The translations under genes were made by a program, and so were the position numbers. This document shows, piece by piece, positions 44,206 through 53,532 of a stretch of 64,000 nucleotides of DNA (position 1 is its first letter; each line of letters opens with the position of its first letter). The notes beneath the pieces are model-generated. The model was not told the DNA's origin. It saw only the letters and a program-made list of their open reading frames with translations, and made no database searches. Source of the DNA: Streptomyces bluensis (GTDB lineage: Bacteria > Actinomycetota > Actinomycetes > Streptomycetales > Streptomycetaceae); the NCBI RefSeq assembly GCF_014650715.1, contig NZ_BMVM01000003.1:1-64000 (forward strand), written 5' to 3'.

Positions 44206-44407
44206 CACCCACCGACGCCCACTGACACCCGCCACCGTGTGCCGTGCCGGGGCCGTACGGTTCTTTGTTCGCGTCCTTCTTTGTTCCCGTGCCCTGTTCG
44301 CTCCTGGCGTTCTTGGTCGGCCGATGTACGTCCCCTCACCGGGCTAATGTGTGCTGGGTACGGCGCGGACGGCCGCGCACTTCACTGACCGTCGGAGGGA
44401 CATAGCC

Positions 44408-44635
44408 GTGGAGGTCAAGATCGGCGTGCAGCACGCGCCCCGCGAGATCGTTCTGGAGAGCGGTCAGAGTGCCGAGGAGGTCGAGCACGCGGTGTCCGAG
44501 GCGCTGTCCGGCAAGTCGCCGCTGCTGAGCCTCGTGGACGACCACGGCCGCAAGGTCCTGGTTCCGGCCGACCGCCTGGCGTACGTGGAGATCGGCGAGC
44601 CCACCGCACGCAAGGTGGGCTTCAGCGCGCTCTGA
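44408..44635 (+). CDS. DUF3107 small protein
   Basis: A 75-aa conserved actinobacterial protein (VEVKIGVQHAPREIVLESGQ...). It has a beta-alpha pattern with ALSGKSPLLSLVDDHGRKVLVPA. GTG 44408 follows GGAGG. It lies 200 nt after the TetR gene. Function is unknown. Confidence 0.9.
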   Translation: MEVKIGVQHAPREIVLESGQSAEEVEHAVSEALSGKSPLLSLVDDHGRKVLVPADRLAYVEIGEPTARKVGFSAL

Positions 44636-44681
44636 CACGCGGGAGCGCCGGCGGTACGCACGCGTACGCGGCAAGCACGGG

Positions 44682-44739
44682 AAGCACAAGGAAGGGGCTC
44701 GGTGGCGATGACTCGCCACCGAGCCCCTTCCTTGTGCTT
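44682..44739 (+). terminator. strong terminator hairpin
   Basis: A perfect 26-bp stem (44682-44707 with 44714-44739) and a 6-nt loop, after the DUF3107 gene. It is the longest perfect stem noticed in the window. Confidence 0.85.
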
Positions 44740-44892
44740 GCTTCACTCCTCTGTCCTTGCGCTACTCCGTCCGGGCCTGAACTGCACAGATGGAGCACAT
44801 CTCCCCCACAAACGATGATTGTCCCGGGCAGGCCAGGGGTAGGACGGGCTACGACCGATGATCTGCTCATGGCCGTGCGGGAGGGAACCATC

Positions 44893-45162
44893 ATGTTCTT
44901 GGAAGCGCTCGGCTCCGCGCTCCTCGGTCTGGCCCTTGCCTGGGCGGCGCTCCACCGACTGCCGCACCGCCTGCCGTCCCGCACCCTGGTCCTGCCGACC
45001 GGTGTCGCCGGGGCGCTCTTCGGCGCGTTCCTCATGAACAGTGCGCTGGGAGCCGGGCACCTCCTGGTCATCCTCACCGGCGCGCTGATCGTCTCCGTGG
45101 CCTCGCTGTCCCTGCTGCTCCGCCCCGCGGAGAGATTTCGGCGAAGGTCGGCGACGGCATAA
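44893..45162 (+). CDS. small membrane protein
   Basis: An 89-aa protein with three hydrophobic segments (FLEALGSALLGLALAWAAL; LPTGVAGALFGAFLMNSALG; HLLVILTGALIVSVASLSLL) and a basic C-terminus (ERFRRRSATA). ATG 44893 follows GGGAGGG by 8 nt. No family is recognised. Confidence 0.72.
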   Translation: MFLEALGSALLGLALAWAALHRLPHRLPSRTLVLPTGVAGALFGAFLMNSALGAGHLLVILTGALIVSVASLSLLLRPAERFRRRSATA

Positions 45163-45207
45163 GGCCGACCGCCGACCAGGACACCAGGACACCGGGGGCT
45201 CTGAGTA

Positions 45208-45975
45208 CTAGGCCGCGAGGCCCAGTGCGGCCATCCGCTTCGTGTGCGCCTCAGTGATCCGCGAGAACATCTTGCCGACCTCGGCGAGGTCGAACCCGTC
45301 CGCGACCCCGCCGACGAGCATGGTCGACAGCGCGTCCCGGTCGGCGACCACCCGCTGGGACTGCGACAGCGCCTCACCCATCAGCCGCCTCGCCCACAGC
45401 GCGAGCCGCCCGCCCACACGCGGGTCGGCGTCGATCGCGGCGCGCACCTTCTCGACGGCGAAGCCGCCGTGCCCCGTGTCGTCGAGCACGGCGAGCACGA
45501 GCCCGCGCGTGTCCGAGTCGAGGCGAGCGGCGACCTCACGGTAGAAGTCGCTGGCGATCGAGTCGCCGACGTAGGCCTTGACCAGGCCCTCCAGCCAGTC
45601 CGAGGGCGCCGTCTGCTTGTGGAAGCCGTCGAGCGCGGCGACGAACGGTTCCATCGCCTGCGTCGGCTCCTCGCCGATCTCGGCGAGCCGGTCCCTCAGC
45701 TGCTCGAAGTGGTGGAACTCCGCCGACGCCATCTTGGCCAACTCGGCCTTGTCCGCCAGCGTCGGAGCCAGCTTGGCGTCCTCCGCGAGCCGCTCGAACG
45801 CCGCCAGCTCCCCGTACGCGAGCGCTCCGAGCAGGTCCACGACCGCGGCGCGGTACTGCGGGTCCGCGGAGGCCCGCTCCCAGTTCTGGGCGGCGACCCC
45901 GGTCTGCTCGGGGGTTCCGGCGGAGGTCTCGGAGGCAGTGTCGGCAGCGTGATCAGGCCTGTCAGACGTCGTCAT
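45208..45975 (-). CDS. ferritin-like fold protein (MiaE/DUF-type)
   Basis: A 255-aa protein with a mostly helical ferritin-like domain. Candidate carboxylate/His ligands: YGELAAFERL, then MASAEFHHFEQL, and later DDTGHGGFAVEKV. The N-terminal ~35 residues are disordered. It resembles tRNA-hydroxylase/ferritin-like entries. No mycobacterial function is established for the counterpart (Rv3210c). The start is ATG 45975 (MTTSDRPDHAADTAS). It is divergent from the DEAD-box gene. Confidence 0.82.
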   Translation of the reverse strand: MTTSDRPDHAADTASETSAGTPEQTGVAAQNWERASADPQYRAAVVDLLGALAYGELAAFERLAEDAKLAPTLADKAELAKMASAEFHHFEQLRDRLAEIGEEPTQAMEPFVAALDGFHKQTAPSDWLEGLVKAYVGDSIASDFYREVAARLDSDTRGLVLAVLDDTGHGGFAVEKVRAAIDADPRVGGRLALWARRLMGEALSQSQRVVADRDALSTMLVGGVADGFDLAEVGKMFSRITEAHTKRMAALGLAA

Positions 45976-46360
45976 GCAGCGCACAATAGCCCGCCCGGCG
46001 AGTGGCGTACGTGACTGATCAATCACTGCTCCATCACTGTGACGACCACCTCGTGACCAAATCGGCCATCGCATATGCGCGATTCCGGGGTATGGTGGTA
46101 AAGCGCCCGCCGAATATCCGACGGGCCGCACGAATGAGGATGCCCGGTCGGTGGCCCGATCGGCTCCGACCCGACAGCCCTCCCGGGTCGTACGGCACTG
46201 TGTGTACGGAATCCGGAGGGACCCTCAGCGGTTCGAGCGCTAGAGCGTCGGCAGTGGTCCCGTGCCCCACGGCCAGCCCGTGAGGCGGCCGACGTCCCCG
46301 GCACGGTCCGACACGACCCCCGCGCTCGCCTCGCGCCGCCCACACAGAAGAGGCAGCACC
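45976..46360. promoter_or_regulatory. divergent promoter region, ferritin-like / DEAD-box genes
   Basis: A 385-nt gap containing an unusually AT-rich patch for this genome (about 46015-46110, gatcaatcactgctcc and catatgcgcgattcc). It probably holds both promoters. No credible ORF. The last part carries the AGAAGAGG ribosome site of the helicase gene. Confidence 0.45.
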
Positions 46361-48637
46361 CTGACTACGACGTTCCGAGAACTCGGGATCCTCCCCGAGA
46401 CCGCCGAGGCCCTGGAAGCCGTCGGCATCACCTCCCCCTTCCCCATCCAGGAGATGACGCTCCCGGTGGCCCTCTCCGGCACCGACGTCATCGGCCAGGC
46501 CAAGACCGGCACCGGCAAGACGCTGGGCTTCGGCCTCCCGCTCCTGGAGCGCGTCACCGTCCCCGCCGACGTCGAGGCCGGCCGCGCCCGGCCCGAGGAC
46601 CTCACCGACGCCCCGCAGGCTCTCGTCGTCGTCCCCACCCGCGAGCTCTGCACCCAGGTCACGAACGACCTGCTGACCGCGGGCAAGGTCCGCAACGTAC
46701 GCGTCACGGCGATCTACGGCGGCCGCGCGTACGAGCCCCAGGTCGAGGCGCTCAAGCAGGGCGTCGACGTGGTCGTCGGCACCCCGGGCCGGCTGCTGGA
46801 CCTCGCCGGCCAGAAGAAGCTCAATCTCAAGCACGTACGGTGTCTGGTGCTCGACGAGGCCGACGAGATGCTCGACCTGGGCTTCCTGCCCGACGTCGAG
46901 AAGATCATCAACATGCTTCCGGCCAAGCGCCAGACCATGCTCTTCTCGGCCACCATGCCGGGCGCGGTCATCGGTCTGGCCCGTCGCTATATGTCACAGC
47001 CCACGCACATCCGGGCCACGGCTCCGGACGACCAGGGCGCGACGGTCGCGAACACGGCGCAGCACGTCTACCGCGCGCACTCCATGGACAAACCGGAGAT
47101 GGTCGCCCGCATACTGCAGGCCGAGGGCCGTGGCCTGGCCATGGTCTTCTGCCGTACGAAGCGCACGGCCGCGGACATCGCCGAGCAGCTCCAGCGCCGC
47201 GGGTTCGCCTCCGGCGCGGTCCACGGCGACCTCGGCCAGGGCGCCCGCGAGCAGGCCCTGCGGGCCTTCCGCAACGGCAAGGTGGACGTCCTGGTCTGCA
47301 CGGACGTGGCGGCCCGCGGCATCGACGTCGAGGGTGTCACGCACGTCATCAACTACCAGTCCCCCGAGGACGAGAAGACCTACCTCCACCGCATCGGCCG
47401 CACGGGCCGCGCCGGAGCGTCGGGCACCGCCATCACCCTGGTCGACTGGGACGACATCCCGCGCTGGCAGCTGATCAACAAAGCGCTGGAGCTCACCTTC
47501 AACGACCCGCCGGAGACCTACTCCACGTCCCCGCACCTGTTCGAGGAACTCCGCATCCCCGAAGGCACCAAGGGGGTCCTCCCCCGCGCCGAGCGCACCC
47601 GCGCGGGCCTGGAGGCGGAGGAGCTGGAGGACCTGGGCGAGACGGGCGCCCGCGGTCCGCGCGGCCGGAGCCCGCGGCCCGCCGAGGACCGCCCGGCCCG
47701 TACGCCCCGACGCCGCCGCCGTACGCGCGCCGGCGCCCCGCTGGAGTCCCCGGCCTCCGAGGCCCCCACGGACTCGACGGACGCCACGGACGCCACGGGC
47801 TCCGCAGTCTCCCCAGAGCCTACGGAGCCCCGCACCCCGCGCCGCCGTCGCCGCACCCGCGCCGGCGTCCCCGCGGACCAGTCGGCCGTCCAGGAACCGA
47901 CCGCCCCGGTGACCACCGAGGCGGTTGCTCCGACGGAGCCGGGCGATGCCGCGGAAACCCCGAAGCGGCGCCGTCGCACCCGCAGGACGACGGCGGCCGC
48001 CGAGGCAGCGGTGGACACGGCGGAGGCAGCGGTGGACACGGCTGAGGCCACCGAGACGGCTCTGGCCCCCTCCGAACCCGCCGAGACCAAGCCCCGCCGC
48101 CGCACGCGCAAGGCGGCAGCCGCCGCCGAAGCCCCGGCCGAGGCCGCCGCCGAAACAGCCGTGAACACGGCCGAAGCCGCGGAGAGCAAGCCCCGCCGCC
48201 GCACCCGCAAGACCGCGGCCACCACCGCCGAGGCCCCAGCCGAAGCCCCGGCCGAAGCCCCGGCCGAAACCGCCGCTGAAGCCACCTTGAACACGGCCGA
48301 AGCCACGGAGAGCAAGCCCCGCCGCCGCACCCGCAAGACCGCGGCCACCACCGCCGAGACGGAGATCCCGGCGCGGACGGCCGAGGCCGGCGAGGCCACC
48401 GAGGCGGCCGAGGTCAAGCCCCGGCGACGGACCCGCAAGGCCACGGCCGCGGCTGCCGCCGAGCCGGTGGTGGACGCGGTGGAGGAGGCCACGGAGACGA
48501 AACCGCGGCGCCGTACGCGGAAGGCCGCCGCCGCTGAGCCTGCGGTCCCGGCCCAGGCAGGCGACGAGGCCGCCGAGGCGAAGCCCCGGCGACGTACGCG
48601 GAAGGCCACGGCCGCCGCGGAGGTCACGGACGCGTGA
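46361..48637 (+). CDS. DEAD-box RNA helicase with basic repeat tail
   Basis: A 758-aa RNA helicase. Core (~1-430): AKTGTGKT, PTRELC, TPGRLLD, DEAD (VLDEADEMLDLG), SAT (LFSATMPG), ARGIDV and HRIGRTGRAG. From ~440 on is a low-complexity tail with nine copies of an Arg-rich motif (TPRRRRRTRA, then PRRRTRK) separated by Ala/Glu/Thr-rich spacers. The tail is likely an RNA-binding, condensate-forming region. The best start is CTG 46361, the only position with an SD (AGAAGAGG, 7 nt); the frame extends to GTG 46262 without one. Mycobacterial counterpart: Rv3211 (rhlE). Confidence 0.88.
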   Translation: MTTTFRELGILPETAEALEAVGITSPFPIQEMTLPVALSGTDVIGQAKTGTGKTLGFGLPLLERVTVPADVEAGRARPEDLTDAPQALVVVPTRELCTQVTNDLLTAGKVRNVRVTAIYGGRAYEPQVEALKQGVDVVVGTPGRLLDLAGQKKLNLKHVRCLVLDEADEMLDLGFLPDVEKIINMLPAKRQTMLFSATMPGAVIGLARRYMSQPTHIRATAPDDQGATVANTAQHVYRAHSMDKPEMVARILQAEGRGLAMVFCRTKRTAADIAEQLQRRGFASGAVHGDLGQGAREQALRAFRNGKVDVLVCTDVAARGIDVEGVTHVINYQSPEDEKTYLHRIGRTGRAGASGTAITLVDWDDIPRWQLINKALELTFNDPPETYSTSPHLFEELRIPEGTKGVLPRAERTRAGLEAEELEDLGETGARGPRGRSPRPAEDRPARTPRRRRRTRAGAPLESPASEAPTDSTDATDATGSAVSPEPTEPRTPRRRRRTRAGVPADQSAVQEPTAPVTTEAVAPTEPGDAAETPKRRRRTRRTTAAAEAAVDTAEAAVDTAEATETALAPSEPAETKPRRRTRKAAAAAEAPAEAAAETAVNTAEAAESKPRRRTRKTAATTAEAPAEAPAEAPAETAAEATLNTAEATESKPRRRTRKTAATTAETEIPARTAEAGEATEAAEVKPRRRTRKATAAAAAEPVVDAVEEATETKPRRRTRKAAAAEPAVPAQAGDEAAEAKPRRRTRKATAAAEVTDA

Positions 48638-48660
48638 CCACAGCGGCCTGACAGCTGCCG

Positions 48661-48700
48661 GCTGATGGCCCGGTCCCCTTCCGGGGGCGGGGCCATCAGC
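48661..48700 (+). terminator. terminator after the helicase gene
   Basis: gctgatggcc pairs with ggccatcagc around a GC-rich inner hairpin, 24 nt after the stop. Confidence 0.65.
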
Positions 48701-48812
48701 CAATTTGCGGGCCGAATTGCCGCCAAGTTCCCGACCGGGTTCCCGACTTCGCGCGCCCCTTCAGGGCCGCACCCCGATGCGAACGCCGTCCCCACGCCTA
48801 TAACCTCCCCCC

Positions 48813-49685
48813 ATGAGCCGTCCCGCCACCTTTGCCCCGCCCCCCGGCGCGCGAGCGCACCGTCTGCGTACCTCCCGGGGGGAATTCGCCGTGATCGAGG
48901 CGGGTACGGCCGAGAAGGGCACCGCCCTGCTCCTTCCGGGGTTCACCGGCAGCAAGGAGGACTTCATCGCCCTCCACCAGCCCCTCGCGGCCGCCGGCTA
49001 CCGGACCATCGCCGTGGACGGCCGCGGCCAGTACGAGACCCCCGGGCCCAGGGACGACGCGTCCCCATACGCCCAGGCCGAGTTGGCGCAGGACGTCCTC
49101 GCCCAGGTCGCCGCGGTCAGCGACACCCCCGTACACCTCGTGGGTCACTCCCTCGGCGGTCAGATCGCCCGTGCCGCCGTACTGCTCGATCCGGCCCCCT
49201 TCGCCTCTCTCACCCTCGTGTCCTCGGGTCCGGCCCAGATCTCGGCCTCGCAGCAGCAACGCGTGAAGCTGCTGCGAGACGTTCTCGCCGTGATGGACAT
49301 GGCGCAGGTGTGGGACACCATCCAGGCCATGGAGCCCCCCGAGGAGACCGACACACCGGCTCTCGACAACGGGCTGGAGGACCGTGCCGCCCTGCGCCAC
49401 CGCTGGCTCGGCAACAGCCCGGCCCAGCTCATCGCCACGGGCCGCCAGCTCTGCACGGAACCCGACCGCGTCGCCGAACTGGCCGCGCTCCGGCTCCCGG
49501 TCCACGTCCTCTCCGGCGAACGGGACGACACCTGGCCGCTCCCCCTCCTCGACGACATGGCCGTACGGCTCCACGCCCACCGCACCGTCATCCAGGGAGC
49601 CGAACACTCCCCCAACGCGGACCAGCCGGAGGCAACGGCCCGGGCCTTCGTCGAGTTCTGGGACAGCATTACGGTCAGGGACTGA
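48813..49685 (+). CDS. alpha/beta-fold hydrolase
   Basis: A 290-aa hydrolase. LLLPGFTGSKED (oxyanion), VGHSLGGQI (nucleophile Ser), GERDDTW (acid) and GAEHSPN (His) complete the triad. There is no signal peptide. A TATAAC -10-like box at 48798-48803 lies so close to the ATG that the mRNA may be leaderless. The substrate is unknown. Confidence 0.85.
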   Translation: MSRPATFAPPPGARAHRLRTSRGEFAVIEAGTAEKGTALLLPGFTGSKEDFIALHQPLAAAGYRTIAVDGRGQYETPGPRDDASPYAQAELAQDVLAQVAAVSDTPVHLVGHSLGGQIARAAVLLDPAPFASLTLVSSGPAQISASQQQRVKLLRDVLAVMDMAQVWDTIQAMEPPEETDTPALDNGLEDRAALRHRWLGNSPAQLIATGRQLCTEPDRVAELAALRLPVHVLSGERDDTWPLPLLDDMAVRLHAHRTVIQGAEHSPNADQPEATARAFVEFWDSITVRD

Positions 49686-49721
49686 ACAGCATCACGGTCA
49701 AGGGCTAGGGGCTAGGGGGAC

Positions 49722-50627
49722 TCAGTACTGAGCCTGCAAGTGCTCCCAGAAGCCGTCCCGCAGCGCCCGCCGCAGATCGGCCTGTCCCCGCAGCGAGTAC
49801 TGCAACAGCCCCTCGGCCTCGACCAGCAGGTCCTGGTCCACGGACCCCGGCAGATAGGGATGCCCGGGCAGCAGCTCCCCCACCGTCTCCCGGCCCCGTG
49901 CCGCCAGCCACTTCGCCGCGATCTGGGCGCCCACGAAGCGGACGTCCTCACGGGTCGGCCGGGCTGCGGCCGTGGCGTCGTACGTGGGGGCGGCCCGCCG
50001 TGACACGTACGGCTTGAAGAAGTCGAGGTCGAGCGTCCGCTGGCTGTCGACCTCCCAGAGCAGCGGCTCCGCCTGGTTGCGGCCCTCGGGCGCCTCAATG
50101 CCCCACAGGTGGACCCGCGCCCCGTAGCCCTGGGCCGCCTCGACCGCCGACACCAGGTCCTCGTCCCCGCCGAGGAGCGCCGCGTCGCTGATGGCCCGGT
50201 GGCGGGCCAGGGACTCAAGGTCGGTACGGATCAGGGAGTCGACACCCTTCTGCTGGTTGTTCGCGTTGAGGTTGCCGAGCCGGACCTTCACGTCCGGCAG
50301 TTCCGCGATCGACTGCTGCTCCGCCGTGTGGATGCGGCGTCTCGCTCCGTCGTACCAGTACACCCGCAGCAGCCGGCTGTCGGCGAAGATCGTGCGCGCC
50401 CGGTCGATGAGCGCGTCGATCAGGCCCTCGGCGTCCAGGTCGAAGGACCGCCGGTCCTCCGTTCCGGCGACGAGACGCCCCGCGGCCGCGTAGAGGTAGC
50501 CCGCGTCGACGAAGATCGCATGCGTCGAGGGCGTCTTCGCCACCTCGGCGAGCATGCGCTGGAGCAGCTCGTTCGTTCGGTCGATGCGGGCGCCGAGCGC
50601 CGTGAGGTCGTCGTCGTTCATATGCAT
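49722..50627 (-). CDS. NYN-domain (PIN-like) nuclease
   Basis: A 301-aa protein with an NYN/DUF88 domain, a PIN-like metal-dependent RNase fold. The first Asp is in IFVDAGYLY, the late acidic motif in GGDEDLVSA. A C-terminal region (~200-301) is unique to this group. ATG 50627 or 50621 (MHMNDD). It is divergent from a small gene across a palindrome-rich AT-rich gap. Confidence 0.88.
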   Translation of the reverse strand: MHMNDDDLTALGARIDRTNELLQRMLAEVAKTPSTHAIFVDAGYLYAAAGRLVAGTEDRRSFDLDAEGLIDALIDRARTIFADSRLLRVYWYDGARRRIHTAEQQSIAELPDVKVRLGNLNANNQQKGVDSLIRTDLESLARHRAISDAALLGGDEDLVSAVEAAQGYGARVHLWGIEAPEGRNQAEPLLWEVDSQRTLDLDFFKPYVSRRAAPTYDATAAARPTREDVRFVGAQIAAKWLAARGRETVGELLPGHPYLPGSVDQDLLVEAEGLLQYSLRGQADLRRALRDGFWEHLQAQY

Positions 50628-50721
50628 CCATTGTCCCGGCGGTCACGCTGCGAACACAACCGGTCCCAATCAGTCTTCTCCACCTGACGGACATTCGCTC
50701 CGCGAGAGCCCGCTCACGGGT

Positions 50722-50760
50722 GAGTACTTAGGTACTCGAAAATTTTCCTTAGCGTAGGGA
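50722..50760. promoter_or_regulatory. palindrome cluster upstream of the 50-aa gene
   Basis: gagtac-ttag-gtactc (50722-50737) is directly followed by the palindrome gaaaattttc (50738-50747), then TAGCGT and aggga. AT-rich against the genome; a likely regulator site or core promoter for one or both divergent genes. Confidence 0.45.
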
Positions 50761-50871
50761 ATGTTTGAAACCATGCATCGCGTTGACTCAGTAGAGAACG
50801 CTGGGCACGCACGCCCCGCGTTCACCATCAGTAGTTCTCCTCAGGAGGATGACCAGACGAAGGGAGAAGCC

Positions 50872-51024
50872 ATGCGCTTCGAAATCATGCGACTCGACGA
50901 TGTCGACGGTACGCCCGTGGACAGCACCGTCGTGGACGCCGCCTCCGTCAACCGGATCGTTCAGCAGGCCGCGGCCACCGGGCAGCGTCTCTGGATCCGC
51001 CCAGCCGAAACAACCGCTTCGTAA
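50872..51024 (+). CDS. conserved small protein
   Basis: A 50-aa protein (MRFEIMRLDDVDGTPVDSTV...) that I recognise as a small conserved Streptomyces protein without known function. ATG 50872 follows AAGGGAG. The frame is open to 50761, but the extra residues have no SD. A CTCCTcaGGAG palindrome just upstream could hide a second SD. Directly after the stop lies a 7-bp microsatellite. Confidence 0.75.
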   Translation: MRFEIMRLDDVDGTPVDSTVVDAASVNRIVQQAAATGQRLWIRPAETTAS

Positions 51025-51025
51025 C

Positions 51026-51074
51026 CTCGTATCTCGTACCTCGTACCTCGTACCTCGTACCTCGTACCTCGTAA
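51026..51074. repeat. 7-bp microsatellite
   Basis: Seven tandem units of ctcgtac (first ctcgtat, last ctcgtaa) directly downstream of the 50-aa gene. Confidence 0.9.
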
Positions 51075-51113
51075 CCGTAGCCGCGTCACGCGGACAGCGG
51101 ACCTTCCCAGGCT

Positions 51114-52457
51114 TCAGAGCCCCGTACGGCATCGATTCCGTACGGGGCTCTGTGCGTACCCGTGGCCGACTCGAAGGAGCAGGAGCGGAGTGGCCAGGAG
51201 GAGGACGCCCGCGATCCCGACCGCCGTCCGGGTGCCGACGAGGCCGGCCAGCAGGCCCCACAGGGCGGTCAGGGCCGCGATGGTGGCCTTGCCGGTGACC
51301 GACCACGCGGTGAGGACGCGGGTGACGCGTTCCGTCGCCGTCCGTTCGAGCCGGCAGGTGGTGAACACCGGGTTGAACACGCCGACGGAGGTGATCAGCC
51401 CCAGCTCGACGGCCATGACGAGGACGAGACCCGCGGTGCCGGGACCGACGAAGGCCAGCCCGAGCGTCCAGCACGCGCGCAGCGTTCCGGCGGTGAGCAT
51501 GACCCTGTGCCGCCCGAACCGCGCGACGAGCGGAGGGGCCAGTCGTGAGCCGATCAGCCCGCCGACGCAGGGCGCGGAGAAGGCGAGTGCGTACTGCCAG
51601 GGCGCGAACCCCAGGTGGCCGAGCATGAGCACGGCGAGGAGCGGCGCGGTGGCCATGATCAGGCCGTTGACCAGGACGGTGTTGAGGAACAGCGGGCGCA
51701 GCGTGGGGTCGGCCAGGATGTGGCGCCAGCCGTCGAGGAGTTCACCGGCGCGTAGCCGCGACTCCTCCTTCTCAGCCTTCTTCTGCGCCTTCCCGGCCTT
51801 CCCTGCCTGCTCCGCCCTGTCGGCCTGCTCCCACTTATCGGCCGCCCTGCCGGTACGTACGGGTCGCGGCTCCCCGCCACCGATCGCACGGATGCCCATC
51901 GCGGAGAGCAGATAGCTCACCGCGTCGGCCACCACGGTCATCACCGGGCCGAACACCCCGATCGCGGCCCCGCCGAGCGGCGGTCCGAGCATGGTGGCGG
52001 TCCAGCTCGTGGCCTCGAACCTCCCGTTCGCCACGAGCAGGTCCTCCGGCCGTACCAGTGCCTTCAGGCAGGCGCCGGCGGCCGCGTTGAAGGTGATGTC
52101 GGCCGCGGCGACCACGACCGACACGACCACGAGCTGGACGAAGCTCAGCAGGCCGAGCGCGAACGCGGCGGGGACGCTCAGCAACGCCGTGAACCGGACC
52201 AGGTCCATCCCGATCATCACCGGTCGCTTGCGGCGCGCCTCCACCCACGGGCCGAGCGACACCGCCAGCACCGCCCCCACCGCCAGTCCCGCGGCGGCGA
52301 GCGCCGACACCTCCATGGGCCCGGCGTGCAGCACCAGAACCGCGATCAGGGGGAACGCGTCGAACGCGAGCCGGGTGCCGAACGTACTGACCGCGTACGC
52401 CGCCCACAGCCACCCGAACCGCCGCCCCAGCGACCGTCTGGCGCCCACGCCCAGCAC
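51114..52457 (-). CDS. MFS transporter (drug-efflux type)
   Basis: A ~447-aa major facilitator with about 12 TM helices (LWAAYAVSTFG first; GVLLLATPLLLL last). A charged cytoplasmic loop between the halves is rich in Lys/Ala/Glu (KAGKAQKKAEKEE). The substrate is unknown; the sequence resembles EmrB/enterobactin-type exporters in general layout. The start is uncertain: GTG 52457 is used, with GTG 52448 and 52496 possible; the longer frame is low-complexity. Confidence 0.82.
   Translation of the reverse strand: MLGVGARRSLGRRFGWLWAAYAVSTFGTRLAFDAFPLIAVLVLHAGPMEVSALAAAGLAVGAVLAVSLGPWVEARRKRPVMIGMDLVRFTALLSVPAAFALGLLSFVQLVVVSVVVAAADITFNAAAGACLKALVRPEDLLVANGRFEATSWTATMLGPPLGGAAIGVFGPVMTVVADAVSYLLSAMGIRAIGGGEPRPVRTGRAADKWEQADRAEQAGKAGKAQKKAEKEESRLRAGELLDGWRHILADPTLRPLFLNTVLVNGLIMATAPLLAVLMLGHLGFAPWQYALAFSAPCVGGLIGSRLAPPLVARFGRHRVMLTAGTLRACWTLGLAFVGPGTAGLVLVMAVELGLITSVGVFNPVFTTCRLERTATERVTRVLTAWSVTGKATIAALTALWGLLAGLVGTRTAVGIAGVLLLATPLLLLRVGHGYAQSPVRNRCRTGL
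51116..51151. terminator. bidirectional terminator hairpin
   Basis: A perfect 14-bp stem (agagccccgtacgg with ccgtacggggctct), 8-nt loop, between the small gene and the convergent MFS gene. It overlaps the last codons of the MFS frame. Confidence 0.75.
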
Positions 52458-52665
52458 ACCCCCACCGCCGCCGCACCCGCACGACCTCGCATCGACCGGT
52501 CGACTGCTTGGCCGGTCGGCCGGTCGACGAGCGACAGCAAAGCGCTCGGCGCGGCACCTGATCAAACAACCGTCCGGCCGACCGCCACAACCAGACGTTG
52601 TGCACCCGCCCGGACCCGGCCCCGGACGCGGCCACCTCCGCACCCGGACGGTCAGCGGAAGGGCT

Positions 52666-53532
52666 TCAGAAAGAGTGGCCCCCGCCGGTCCCGGACACCG
52701 GGGAGGCCCCGGTCGCCCGTCGCGTGATCTCGCCGTACACCTCGGGATCCGTCGTGTACTCGCCGAGCACGCAGGTCTTGCGGCTGCCGTGGTAGTCCGA
52801 GGAGCCCGTGGTGAGCAGCTCCAGCTCGCCCGCCAGTTCGCGCAACCGCGCCCGGGTCTCCGGCTCGTGGTCCATGTGGTCGACCTCGATGCCGTCGAGC
52901 CCGGCGGCGGCCATCTTGGCGATCGCGGACTCCGGCACGGTACGGCCCCGCTTGGCGGCGCCCGGGTGCGCGAAGACGGCGACCCCGCCCGCGCCCTTGA
53001 TCAGCCGGATCGCCTCGAAGGGGTCGGTCTCGTGCTTCTCGACGAAGGCCCGGCCGCCGTCGGCCAGCCAGTCGGCGGTGAAGGCGTCGCCCACGGTCGG
53101 TACGACGCCGAGTTCGACGAGGGCGGTGGCGACGTGGGGGCGCCCGACCGACCCGTCTCCAGCGATCCGGGCGACCTGCTCCCAGGTCACGGGTACGCCC
53201 AGCTCGTTCAGCTTGGCGATCATGCCGTGGGCCCGCGGCACCCGGTCGTCCCGGACGAGCTCGCGCTCGGCGAGCAGCTCGGGCTCCTCGGGGTCGAAGA
53301 GGTACGCCAGCATGTGCATGCTCACACCGTCGATGCGGCAGGAGAGCTCGGCACCGGTGACCAGCGTGAGCCCCTCGGGCACCGCCGCGATCGCCTCGGC
53401 GTACCCACGGGTGGTGTCGTGATCGGTCAGCGCGACGACGTCCAGCCCGGCGGCGGCCGCGTTCCGCACCAGCTCGGCCGGGGTGTCCGTACCGTCGGAA
53501 GCCGTGGAGTGGCAGTGCAGATCGATACGCAC
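52666..53532 (-). CDS. PHP-domain phosphoesterase
   Basis: A 288-aa metal-dependent phosphoesterase. Ligand motifs: DLHCHSTASDGT, LTDHD, ELSC, FAHPG and SSDYHG. GTG 53532 has GGAG 8 nt upstream. Likely a histidinol-phosphatase/3',5'-nucleotide-bisphosphate phosphatase-like enzyme; exact substrate not evident. Confidence 0.9.
   Translation of the reverse strand: MRIDLHCHSTASDGTDTPAELVRNAAAAGLDVVALTDHDTTRGYAEAIAAVPEGLTLVTGAELSCRIDGVSMHMLAYLFDPEEPELLAERELVRDDRVPRAHGMIAKLNELGVPVTWEQVARIAGDGSVGRPHVATALVELGVVPTVGDAFTADWLADGGRAFVEKHETDPFEAIRLIKGAGGVAVFAHPGAAKRGRTVPESAIAKMAAAGLDGIEVDHMDHEPETRARLRELAGELELLTTGSSDYHGSRKTCVLGEYTTDPEVYGEITRRATGASPVSGTGGGHSF

Noticed and set aside
46994..48703. 569-codon minus-strand frame opposite the DEAD-box gene
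   Set aside because: Mirror image of the repeat tail; no motif, no SD.
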